Below, piece after piece: positions 1 through 6,986 of a DNA stretch of 26,343 bases. The notes under the pieces are model-generated. The model was given only the letters and a program-made list of their open reading frames with translations. It ran no database searches and was not told the origin of the DNA. Position 1 is the stretch's first letter. Every line of letters begins with the position of its first letter. A program made the translations under genes and the position numbers. The stretch is from the NCBI GenBank assembly GCA_910587575.1, contig CAJULU010000036.1, positions 1 to 26,343 on the forward strand, read 5' to 3'. Source of the stretch: an uncultured Dorea sp. (GTDB taxonomy: Bacteria; Bacillota; Clostridia; Lachnospirales; Lachnospiraceae).

Positions 1-67
1 GATGGAAGATAGGATTGGTCTTAGAGAGAGTTTCTTGTGTGCAGTTTTGAAGGTATATGAAAAACAT

Positions 68-96
68 TTGCTATATGAGGTACGAAAGAGTATAAT
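68..96 (+). promoter_or_regulatory. Sigma-A type promoter for tRNA-Asn
   Basis: A -35 box TTGCTA (68-73) and a perfect -10 box TATAAT (91-96) are separated by 17 bases, about 40 bases upstream of the mature tRNA. Spacing and position fit a housekeeping promoter. Assigned by consensus only. Confidence 0.7.
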
Positions 97-135
97 ATAG
101 TTAGTGTTTTCTTGGATTAAAAGAATAGAGAATAA

Positions 136-207
136 TCCTCGATAGCTCAATGGTAGAGCACGCGGCTGTTAACCGCGGGGTTGTTGGTTCGAGCCCAACT
201 CGGGGAG
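136..207 (+). tRNA. tRNA-Asn (anticodon GTT)
   Basis: The 72-base cloverleaf is complete. The acceptor stem TCCTCGA pairs with TCGGGGA (one T-G wobble) and is followed by discriminator G. The D arm is GCTC..GAGC, the anticodon stem is CGCGG/CCGCG around CTGTTAA, and the T arm contains GGTTCGAGCC. The anticodon is GTT, which reads Asn codons. CCA is not encoded. The gene has its own promoter at 68-96 and a weak terminator-like hairpin directly after it. Its 3' part is repeated at 3982-4041, so this intact copy is probably the left junction of an integrated islet. Confidence 0.95.
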
Positions 208-210
208 TTT
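151..210 (+). repeat. Direct repeat, left copy (tRNA-Asn 3' part; candidate attL)
   Basis: This 60-base stretch, from the D-loop through the T arm to three bases past the tRNA, recurs at 3982-4041 with a single mismatch (C161 versus T3992). The two copies lie 3831 bases apart and enclose two AT-rich genes. Direct repetition of a tRNA 3' part is the known footprint of tyrosine-recombinase integration. That this is an att site is inferred. Confidence 0.75.
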
Positions 211-214
211 AGGG

Positions 215-244
215 AGACCCGTGAACAGTAGTGTTTGCGGGTTT
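215..244 (+). terminator. Weak terminator-like hairpin after tRNA-Asn
   Basis: The arms 215-227 and 232-244 pair over 13 positions with a few G-T wobbles around loop GTAG. The T-tract is short. The architecture, including a T-G wobble in mid-stem and the GTTTGC right arm, matches the much stronger hairpin after the right tRNA fragment (4043-4078), so the two are probably diverged relatives. Confidence 0.45.
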
Positions 245-538
245 GGCATATCCGAAGACAAGAGAGAAGAAATTTTGACAGGAATATACTGTTAACCGAA
301 AAAGGTTAGTTTCAATGGCTCAATGAAATAGTAGCACATATGAAAAGCTTAATAATGATTTTATGCAGAATGGTAGATTTTAGTTCTGGTTTGTTTAAAA
401 CAAGAATGGTAATTAAGAAAGATTTATAAAAAGAAAAATTATTTACGGGATGTACGAAAACGTAGGTAAAGCTGTGGCTTTCCATGTAATGAAACCTTGT
501 ATTGAATTTATGCAGGGTTTCTTTTTTGTATTAATCAA
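245..538. other. AT-rich intergenic stretch, no gene seen
   Basis: Between the tRNA and the first islet gene I find no convincing ORF. The stretch holds a small hairpin TAACC-GAAAAA-GGTTA (293-308), a TTGACA hexamer (275-280) with no usable -10 at the right distance, and the terminator listed at 491-527. This is where an islet would normally carry an integrase or excisionase. None is present. Confidence 0.5.
491..527 (+). terminator. Rho-independent terminator
   Basis: GAAACCTTG (491-499) pairs with CAGGGTTTC (513-521) with one wobble, and the hairpin is followed by a run of T to 527. It insulates the next promoter (539-567) from transcription coming from the tRNA side. Confidence 0.7.
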
Positions 539-567
539 TTGAAGATAAACGGGAAATAGATTATAAT
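539..567 (+). promoter_or_regulatory. Sigma-A type promoter of the islet operon
   Basis: TTGAAG (539-544) and TATAAT (562-567) are 17 bases apart and lie about 37 bases before the ATG at 604. It probably drives both islet genes. Confidence 0.65.
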
Positions 568-603
568 TTAAAATAACCAGACAAGTGAAAGCAGGAAAGA
601 AAA

Positions 604-1971
604 ATGTCAGAGCATCAGGGTGTTGAATGGAAGGAAATTTGGAAAGATGAATATTTGAAATGGATCTGTGGATATGCTAATGCACAGGGCGGAACACTTA
701 TTATTGGGAAAGATGATAATGGGGATATAGCAGGGATTCGTAATGCTAAAAAACTATTAGAAGATATTCCAAATAAAATTGTTTCCACGATGAATATTAT
801 TGCGGATGTAAACCTTATAGAAGAGAATGGATTAGAATATATAGAAATTATTGTTGACAGTTATCCGTTTCCGGTTAATTATAGGGGAAAATATTATTAT
901 CGCAGTGGTAGTACTATGCAGGAAATAAAGGGAATAGAATTATTAAAATTTCTTTATGAAAAGCAAGGGAGAACATGGGATAATGTGCCGATACCAGGAG
1001 AAACAGCAGATAGTTTAAGTAAGGAAGCATTACAGGAATTTAGAAAAAAATCTGTTTATAAAAAGCGGTTAAGTAAAATTGCGGCAGAAGTTAACGACAA
1101 ATTATTGTTAGAGAATTTAAAACTATTTGAGGGAGAAAATCTGATACGGGCAGCAATTTTAATGTTTCACCCCGACCCGGAAAAATGGGTAACAGGTGCA
1201 TATATAAAAATCGGATATTTCGGAGATTCTGATTCTGATTTAAGATATCAAGATGAAGTTCACGGACCATTAATTTTACAAGCGGATAAAGCGATAGAGT
1301 TGATTTATACAAAGTATATGAAGGCGTTGATTGATTACGAGGGTTTGCAAAGAATAGAAACGTATATGTTTCCGATGGAGGGATTTCGTGAGATACTGCT
1401 GAATGCCATTAATCACAAGGATTATAGTACGGGAATTCCTATTCAAATTAGCATTTATGAAGATAAAATATATGTATGGAACGATGGAAAATGGCCAGAA
1501 AATTTACCAGTAGATGAAATATATAAGAAACATTCTTCAATACCGTACAATCCGAAAATGGCAGATGTCTTCTACAAAGCTGGGGAGATTGAATCTTGGG
1601 GAAGAGGCTTTGATAAGATTATGGAGGTATGTGAAAGAGAAAGGGCACCCTATCCGGTTATTGATGCTAATGCCAGAGGAGTTATGGTATTGTGTAAGCC
1701 TTGTGAACAGTATAATAGATTATTGAAGGATAGACGTGGAAAAGAATTTTTGCCTAATGTGCGATCAGAAAGATTGTCACAAGAAGAACAAGATCGCATG
1801 GCTCCGATATTGAAGTATCTGGATGATAATTCAATAATTACTAATGCGATAGGCCGTGATTTGTTGGGAAAATCAGTAGCAACGACAAAACGTTATCTCA
1901 ATAGATTGTGTGAAATTGGAATTTTGGAACAGAAAGGCGCTGGCAGGAGTTCATATTATGAACGGAAATGA
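604..1971 (+). CDS. AlbA_2 / GHKL-ATPase domain regulator-like protein (COG2865 type)
   Basis: The 455-aa protein has the layout of the COG2865 family. An N-terminal AlbA_2 (Schlafen-type) nucleic-acid-binding region holds EWKEIWKDEYLKWICGYANA and the GGTLIIGKDDNG turn (about residues 8-42). A central HATPase_c_4 region holds the N-box EILLNAINHKDY (from residue 263), then IYVWNDG and GEIESWGRGFDKI. A C-terminal winged helix covers about 400-455. Such proteins are common in defence islands and near mobile elements, and their role is usually unproven. The start is ATG after a weak AGGAAAG site. The gene sits 163 bases before the DUF262 gene, probably in the same operon. Directly after its stop, another frame carries the NEPIN-type repeat that many relatives have inside the protein, so the C-terminus may have been altered by a frameshift. 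Confidence 0.8.
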   Translation: MSEHQGVEWKEIWKDEYLKWICGYANAQGGTLIIGKDDNGDIAGIRNAKKLLEDIPNKIVSTMNIIADVNLIEENGLEYIEIIVDSYPFPVNYRGKYYYRSGSTMQEIKGIELLKFLYEKQGRTWDNVPIPGETADSLSKEALQEFRKKSVYKKRLSKIAAEVNDKLLLENLKLFEGENLIRAAILMFHPDPEKWVTGAYIKIGYFGDSDSDLRYQDEVHGPLILQADKAIELIYTKYMKALIDYEGLQRIETYMFPMEGFREILLNAINHKDYSTGIPIQISIYEDKIYVWNDGKWPENLPVDEIYKKHSSIPYNPKMADVFYKAGEIESWGRGFDKIMEVCERERAPYPVIDANARGVMVLCKPCEQYNRLLKDRRGKEFLPNVRSERLSQEEQDRMAPILKYLDDNSIITNAIGRDLLGKSVATTKRYLNRLCEIGILEQKGAGRSSYYERK

Positions 1972-2095
1972 GCCGATTAATGAGCTGATTAATGAGCCGA
2001 TTAATGTTCGGAAATTGATAGCTATGAAAAAAATGATACAGAAGATATACAGTTTTATTTCGGGTTCTCTGGAATTAACACAAAATAGAGAATGA
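1958..2095 (+). CDS. Possible 45-aa overlapping ORF with NEPIN repeat
   Basis: An ATG at 1958 lies inside the end of the preceding gene, in another frame, and opens 45 codons beginning MNGNEPINELINEPINV, followed by a basic stretch. The three NEPIN-like units match the linker repeat known from COG2865 proteins, where it normally lies in frame before the winged helix. This is more likely a displaced relic of the upstream gene than an independent gene. There is no good ribosome site. Confidence 0.2.
   Translation: MNGNEPINELINEPINVRKLIAMKKMIQKIYSFISGSLELTQNRE
1970..2005 (+). repeat. Three 12-bp tandem units (GAGCCGATTAAT type)
   Basis: GAGCCGATTAAT, GAGCTGATTAAT and GAGCCGATTAAT follow each other without spacers. 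In the frame of the small ORF they spell E-P/L-I-N repeats. The first unit overlaps the stop codon of the ATPase gene. Confidence 0.85.
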
Positions 2096-2134
2096 GTTTG
2101 AAGTAGATAATAAAATAGTTTGGAGGAATAGAGT

Positions 2135-3883
2135 ATGGATATAAAACCGAACACAATGACAATTACTCAATTACTATCATCGAGATGTCAATTCTTAATT
2201 CCAAGATTTCAGAGGGAATATTCATGGGAAAAAAGAAATTATCAGGAATTTTTTGATGATATGCTCGGCTGTTTGAAGATAAATCCGAATGGTAGACTTT
2301 TTGATATGCCATATTTTTTAGGGACTATGCTTTTTATTGGGAATCTTGAAATGGCTGGTCAGACTTTAAATGTTGTAGATGGTCAACAGAGATTAACAAT
2401 TATTACAATATTATTTTCAGCTATTTCAGATCATTTCCGTGAAATAGGAAATAGTAAGTTAAGTGAGCGTATTTTTCAATATATTATGACGGAAGATGAT
2501 AATGGTGAATCGGTTAGAGTTTTACAAAGTAAAACACATTATCCCTTTTTCGCGTACTATATTCAGGATATAAAAAAGGAAATAAGGGAGGATGCAAATT
2601 CTGAAGAAGAAATATGCATCCAGGAAACCTATGATTATTTATATCAAAGAACATCTGAAAGTAGTTTAAGGAGTAGCCTATATAAGCTACATGGAAAAAA
2701 TCATGTAGATAATATTGTTTATGAGGATATTTTAAAAGCAATTAGAGATTAGGTTCTGAAAAGTCTTGTTGTTATAATCACAACATCGGAACAGAAAGAC
2801 GCGAATTCAATTTTTGAAATATTGAATGCAAAAGGAAAACGGTTAGCCAGTGTTGATTTAATTAAGAATCAGATATTCTCTGTAGCAACAACTACAGAGC
2901 CAGCAGACTTTGCAGATATTACTTGGAATAAAATAAAAGATATATTATATAGCGGAAATGAAAGAGTTGGAATGGCTACATTTTTTAGGCATTATTGGAT
3001 TTCGAGATACTCGCAAAGTTCAGAGAAAAAACTATATGATAAATTTATGAGTGAGATTAAGCCAGCTACTGATGAAGCATATAAGAAATTTCTTCAAGAT
3101 ATGGAAAAAAACGCAAAATATTATATGCAAATAGTTAATCCTTCTAGAAGAGATTATCGAAATAGAAAGCAATATTTTTGGTTGATTCAAAGCCTTGATT
3201 ATTTATCTGATAAATTTAATATTGTACAAATTCGTATTTTATTGATGGCTATATTAGAGGTTAATGAACGTAAACTTATTGCAATGAATAAATTAAAAAA
3301 TTTAGTTCAGTATTTAGAAGGATTCCATTTTATTTATAACGCTATACTTTCAAGAAGAGCTAATGTTGTAGATTCTCCCTATGCTAGTTCTGCTCGAAAA
3401 TTAAGAAAATGTCAGACAAAAGAACAGGTGGATAAATGTATAGAGGATTTAAAGAATAAATTGAATAAACAATACCCATCGTATAGTGATTTTAAAAATA
3501 AATTTATTCAACTTAAATATTCAAAGCAGGAATCGCCAGATAATATGAAAGTAAAATATATTATTAACAAAATGCATTGTTTTTTTTCAAATGGAAAAGA
3601 AGAAGTTTTTCCGGATAACGGTAGCATTGAACATATATATCCTGAAAGCGCCGGAGAATGGGCAATGAACATTGGCAATCTAATTTTATTAGAAATTAAC
3701 TTAAATAATGATGCTGGTCAGGCCGAATACGTTGATAAAAAACAGATGTATTATTCAAAATCTAATTATGATTGGGTCAAACATTTTATTAATGAACATA
3801 TGTCTTGGACAAAAAAGGATATTCTTACTAGAACGGAAGATATGGCAGATATATATTATCACAAAATTTTGGAAAGAGATTAG
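2135..3883 (+). pseudogene. DUF262/DUF1524 (GmrSD-like) nuclease gene with in-frame amber stop
   Basis: One frame runs from ATG 2135 (after TGGAGGAATAGAGT) to 3883, 582 codons, broken only by TAG at codon 206 (2750-2752). The N-terminal half is DUF262: LIPRFQREYSWEKRNYQEFF and the diagnostic VVDGQQRLTIITIL. After the amber the frame continues with the conserved family segment SIFEILNAKGKRLASVDLIK. The C-terminal DUF1524/HNH region shows GSIEHIYPES (His at codon 500) and IGNLILLEINLN. GmrSD proteins are type IV restriction enzymes that cleave modified phage DNA. Relatives often have a Gln codon where the stop lies (from memory), so CAG to TAG is the simplest change. Truncation would separate the DGQQR half from the nuclease half. 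A TTG at 2822 could restart translation but has no good ribosome site. Read-through or a base error are alternatives. Confidence 0.8.
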
Positions 3884-3981
3884 AGAAAATGGAAATTAAA
3901 GAGTGTTAAGAACTAAAACAAATAAAAGAGTGAATGTAATTATGCAGATTTATTAAAACTTCGGTGTGCGACAGCACCCGT

Positions 3982-4041
3982 TGGTAGAGCATGCGGCTGT
4001 TAACCGCGGGGTTGTTGGTTCGAGCCCAACTCGGGGAGTTT
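3982..4041 (+). repeat. Direct repeat, right copy (5'-truncated tRNA-Asn; candidate attR)
   Basis: It is identical to 151-210 except T3992 for C. Upstream of 3982 the D-arm and acceptor 5' strand are missing and the sequence is unrelated (GTGCGACAGCAC), so no cloverleaf forms and this is not a functional tRNA. It precedes a strong terminator, which is the arrangement expected of the original tRNA 3' end left at a right junction. Confidence 0.75.
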
Positions 4042-4042
4042 G

Positions 4043-4078
4043 AAAAACCTTGTAAACGTCGGCGTTTGCAAGGTTTTT
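4043..4078 (+). terminator. Strong terminator after the tRNA fragment
   Basis: A 16-bp stem pairs 4043-4058 with 4063-4078 (one T-G wobble) around loop TCGG and ends in TTTTT. The A-run at the left base makes it potentially bidirectional. It separates the islet from the NHLM cluster. Confidence 0.85.
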
Positions 4079-4121
4079 GTTACTGATTGTTCCAGTTTAC
4101 AAGCAAGGAGGTTAGCGAAAC

Positions 4122-4199
4122 ATGTATTTCAATTACGGCAACGAAGAAATAGCACAAGCTACGGGAAGCTTCCCCGCACACAGGGTGAAAAAGCGGTAG
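4122..4199 (+). CDS. Possible 25-aa leader-type ORF before the export operon
   Basis: An AGGAGG (about ten bases upstream) precedes ATG 4122 and 25 codons, beginning MYFNYGNEEIAQATG and ending HRVKKR before TAG 4197-4199. Its last codons form the left arm of a 10-bp perfect hairpin (4185-4232). I do not recognise the peptide. It could be a regulatory leader peptide, a truncated gene start left by islet insertion, or chance. The ribosome site is the best argument that it is translated. Confidence 0.3.
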   Translation: MYFNYGNEEIAQATGSFPAHRVKKR

Positions 4200-4232
4200 C
4201 CCCTGAAATGTAAGCCAGAGCTGCTTTTTCAC
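4185..4232 (+). promoter_or_regulatory. Hairpin with perfect 10-bp stem before the NHLM operon
   Basis: GTGAAAAAGC (4185-4194) pairs exactly with GCTTTTTCAC (4223-4232). The 28-base loop contains a GTAGCCCC and a GTAAGCCAG segment. No T-tract follows, so it is not a standard terminator. It lies in the likely 5' leader of the operon starting at 4289 and overlaps the small ORF, so attenuation is possible. Confidence 0.4.
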
Positions 4233-4288
4233 AGTTTCATTTAAATTGAGTAATAATTGTATTAAAATATAAAAAATTGGAGGTTGGC

Positions 4289-4771
4289 ATGAAGTATAAT
4301 GAAAAACATATTTTTCGTAAATCAAGTATTGACCGTGTCGCCTCTCCCGATCAGCTAAATGATTATATCCGCGTATCCAACCCGAGCGTATGGATGATAC
4401 TGGCAGCGGTGGTTGTTTTGCTGGCGGGAGTATGCGTATGGGGAGTTTTCGGGCGTCTTGAAAGCAAGGTCTGTTCCGCGGGGACGTGCGAAAACGGCGT
4501 GTTTATCTGCTATGTGACTGAGGAAGACGCCGATAAGGTTACAACGGGAATGCCGGTAAAGGTAGACGGGAATGAATTCGCTGTTTCAGAAATTTCCGAA
4601 CGGCCGATTGCTGCAACTGAGGATATGGATTCCTATTTGATGCATCTCGGAGGTTTTTCCGAGGGTGAGTGGATGTATGAGATAATTGCAGATGCGGATA
4701 TCCCAGATGGTACATACAAGGCTGAAATCGTTACAGAAAGCGTATCGCCGATGTCGTTTATACTGAATTGA
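4289..4771 (+). CDS. Short HlyD-like NHLM export-system protein
   Basis: The 160-aa protein starts at ATG 4289 behind GGAGG rather than at the in-frame TTG 4277, which overlaps that ribosome site. It has a cytoplasmic N-terminus containing RVASPDQLNDYIRVSNP, one membrane helix (WMILAAVVVLLAGVCVWGVF, about residues 36-55) and a beta-rich extracellular part ending SVSPMSFILN. This is the short form of membrane-fusion (HlyD/NHLM) proteins found next to NHLM ABC transporters. Classical HlyD proteins are more than twice as long because they carry coiled-coil and barrel halves that are missing here. It probably forms an exporter with the two ABC proteins that follow directly (gap of 15 bases). Confidence 0.7.
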   Translation: MKYNEKHIFRKSSIDRVASPDQLNDYIRVSNPSVWMILAAVVVLLAGVCVWGVFGRLESKVCSAGTCENGVFICYVTEEDADKVTTGMPVKVDGNEFAVSEISERPIAATEDMDSYLMHLGGFSEGEWMYEIIADADIPDGTYKAEIVTESVSPMSFILN

Positions 4772-4786
4772 GAGGTGATCCTGAAG

Positions 4787-6967
4787 ATGGATACGAAAAA
4801 GATAAAACAGCCTGTCAGAAACGGTAAGGCGAAAGTTCCTGTGGTAATGCAGATGGAAGCGCTGGAATGCGGCGCGGCTTCTCTCACGATGATCCTTGCA
4901 TATTACGGGAAATGGATACCGCTTGAGCAGGTACGGGCTGACTGCGGCGTATCACGTGACGGTTCCAACGCAAAAAACATCCTAAAAGCAGCGCGCAGCT
5001 ATGGTTTGGCAGCAAAGGGCTATCGTTATGAGCCGGAGGGTTTAAAAGAGAATGGAAAATTTCCCTGTATCATTCATTGGAATTTCAATCATTTTGTCGT
5101 GCTGGACGGCTTCAAGGGCGGCAAGGCATACCTTAACGACCCTGCAAAAGGGAATTATTCCGTGCCGATGGAAATATTTGACAAGTCTTTTACCGGGATT
5201 TGCCTGATGTTCGAGCCTTCGGAGAGCTTCGAGCCGGGCGGAAGCCCCAAAAGCATAATGAGGTTTGCAAAAAAACGGCTGAAAGAGGCCAAAACAGCAA
5301 TGGTGTTTGTGGCGTTGACAACGCTGATTACCGCTCTGTTGGGAATTATCACCCCGGCATTCTCACGGATTTTCCTGGATAGGCTGCTTACCGGTGAAAA
5401 CCCTGAATGGTTTTTGCCATTTATTTTTGCGTTTGGAGGAATAAGCGTGATACAGCTTATTGTGGAATGGATGAAAGCTGTGTATTCGCTGAAAATAAAC
5501 GGTCAGCTTTCGGCGGTCGGAAGCGCCGATTATATGTGGAAGGTTCTTCGTATGCCGATGGAATTTTTCTCGCAGCGTATGGCGGGGGATATTCAGCAGA
5601 GGCAGAGAATGAACGCTTCGGTTGCGCAGTCATTGGTAGAGACTTTCGCGCCGTTGGCGTTAAACACGGTAATGCTGGTGTTTTATTTTGTTGTAATGCT
5701 CCGCTACAGCCCGATTCTGACGCTGGTGGGGGTGGCCTCCATCGCAATCAACCTTATGGTCTCAAAGATTATATCCAATAAGCGCATTAACATTACCCGA
5801 GTACAGATGCGTGATGCGGGAAAACTCGCAGGAGCTACCGTGGCGGGGATTGAAATGGTCGAAACCATCAAGGCCAGCGGAGCAGAGAATGGATTTTTTG
5901 AGAAGTGGGCGGGCTATCAGGCGAGCGTAAATACCCAGCAGGTGCGTTTTGAACGCCTGAATCAGTATCTTGGCATGATTCCTGAGCTTGTGTCGTCACT
6001 GGCGAATATCGCCGTACTGATACTCGGAGTTTATTTTACTATAAATGGAAAGTTTACAGTGGGCATGATCATGGCGTTCCAGGGCTTTTTAGGTTCTTTT
6101 ACGGAACCTGCGCAGACGTTGATTTCGGCGGGGCAGACGCTCCAGGAAATGCGCACGCAGATGGAGCGCGTTGAAGATGTGATGGAATATCCAACGGATG
6201 TGAATTGCAGAAGAGATGGGGGTTCAGAGGATGCAAAGTACAGCAAATTATCGGGCAGCGTGGAACTTAAAAACGTCACGTTCGGTTATTCGCGTCTTGC
6301 CAATCCTCTGATCAGGGACTTTAATTTAACGCTTAAAACCGGAAGCCGCGTGGCGTTTGTCGGCACGTCAGGCTGCGGAAAATCCACACTGTCGAAGCTG
6401 ATTTCGGGGCTTTACAAGCCCTGGGAAGGCGAAATCTTATTTGACGGAAAACCCATAGAAGAAATCGACAGAAGCGTTTTTACCGGATCGTTGGCGGTGG
6501 TTGACCAGGATATTATTTTGTTTGAGGATACAATCGCAAACAATATCAAAATGTGGGATGATTCGATAGAGGATTTTGAGATAATCATGGCGGCGCGGGA
6601 TGCGCAGCTCCATGAGGATATTATGCGGCGTGATGGCGGCTACAGTTACAAAATCACTGAGGGAGGCAAGGACTTTTCGGGCGGCCAGCGGCAGCGAATG
6701 GAGATTGCCCGTGTGTTAGCCCAAGATCCGACCATCATCATTCTTGACGAGGCAACTTCAGCGCTGGATGCAAAAACGGAATTTGAGGTTGTAAGATCCA
6801 TAAAAGACCGCGGGATTACCTGTATTGTTGTGGCGCATAGGTTATCGACCATACGCGACTGCGATGAAATCATCGTGCTTGACAATGGAGAGGTTGTAGA
6901 ACGCGGGACACATGATGAGCTGTATGCAAGAGGCGGCGTTTACACACAGCTTGTAACAAACGAATAA
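4787..6967 (+). CDS. NHLM-type peptidase/ATP-binding exporter (C39 peptidase + ABC)
   Basis: The 726-aa protein has three parts. The N-terminal C39 peptidase shows Cys28 (ALECGAASLTMIL), His102 (NHFVVLDG) and Asp118 (NDPAKG), the triad that cuts leaders after a double-Gly site. A six-helix ABC membrane domain covers about 155-460. The nucleotide-binding domain has Walker A GTSGCGKST (526-534), Q-loop VDQDIILFEDT, signature SGGQRQ (from 631), Walker B IIILDEATSALD and H-loop VAHRLSTI. Family knowledge says such proteins cleave and export RiPP precursors; the nearby Nif11-like peptide with a VAGGG site is the likely substrate. The start could be GTG 4775, but ATG 4787 has an AGAGG upstream. All catalytic residues are present. 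Confidence 0.9.
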   Translation: MDTKKIKQPVRNGKAKVPVVMQMEALECGAASLTMILAYYGKWIPLEQVRADCGVSRDGSNAKNILKAARSYGLAAKGYRYEPEGLKENGKFPCIIHWNFNHFVVLDGFKGGKAYLNDPAKGNYSVPMEIFDKSFTGICLMFEPSESFEPGGSPKSIMRFAKKRLKEAKTAMVFVALTTLITALLGIITPAFSRIFLDRLLTGENPEWFLPFIFAFGGISVIQLIVEWMKAVYSLKINGQLSAVGSADYMWKVLRMPMEFFSQRMAGDIQQRQRMNASVAQSLVETFAPLALNTVMLVFYFVVMLRYSPILTLVGVASIAINLMVSKIISNKRINITRVQMRDAGKLAGATVAGIEMVETIKASGAENGFFEKWAGYQASVNTQQVRFERLNQYLGMIPELVSSLANIAVLILGVYFTINGKFTVGMIMAFQGFLGSFTEPAQTLISAGQTLQEMRTQMERVEDVMEYPTDVNCRRDGGSEDAKYSKLSGSVELKNVTFGYSRLANPLIRDFNLTLKTGSRVAFVGTSGCGKSTLSKLISGLYKPWEGEILFDGKPIEEIDRSVFTGSLAVVDQDIILFEDTIANNIKMWDDSIEDFEIIMAARDAQLHEDIMRRDGGYSYKITEGGKDFSGGQRQRMEIARVLAQDPTIIILDEATSALDAKTEFEVVRSIKDRGITCIVVAHRLSTIRDCDEIIVLDNGEVVERGTHDELYARGGVYTQLVTNE

Positions 6968-6986
6968 ATAGGGTGGAAATAGGATA

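Larger units (their letters stand above)
151..4041. mobile_element. Candidate tRNA-Asn integrated islet, about 3.8 kb, no integrase
   Basis: The islet is bounded by the two 60-base tRNA-Asn repeats. It carries an AlbA_2/ATPase protein and a GmrSD-like gene, both visibly AT-rich compared with the NHLM genes that follow. I see no integrase, excisionase or replication gene between the repeats, so it would be a non-autonomous or decayed element, or a mobilised satellite. The alternative is an old tandem tRNA duplication whose second copy lost its 5' part. Confidence 0.5.

Noticed and set aside
2822..3883. Separate gene starting at TTG 2822
   Set aside because: It is in the same frame as the upstream DUF262 ORF, has no ribosome site, and starts inside a conserved family segment; one gene with an amber is simpler.
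3961..4038. Second functional tRNA-Asn gene
   Set aside because: The acceptor 5' strand and D stem are missing and no cloverleaf can be formed; only the 3' part is a tRNA copy.
4155..4225. Resemblance to a cobalamin riboswitch (GGGAA, GGTGAAAA, GCCCC, TGTAAGCCAG in order)
   Set aside because: The core CCCGC-ACTGT and the final box ACCTGCC are absent, spacing is too short, and the GTGAAAAAGC segment is fully used in a perfect 10-bp stem. Chance likeness is more probable.
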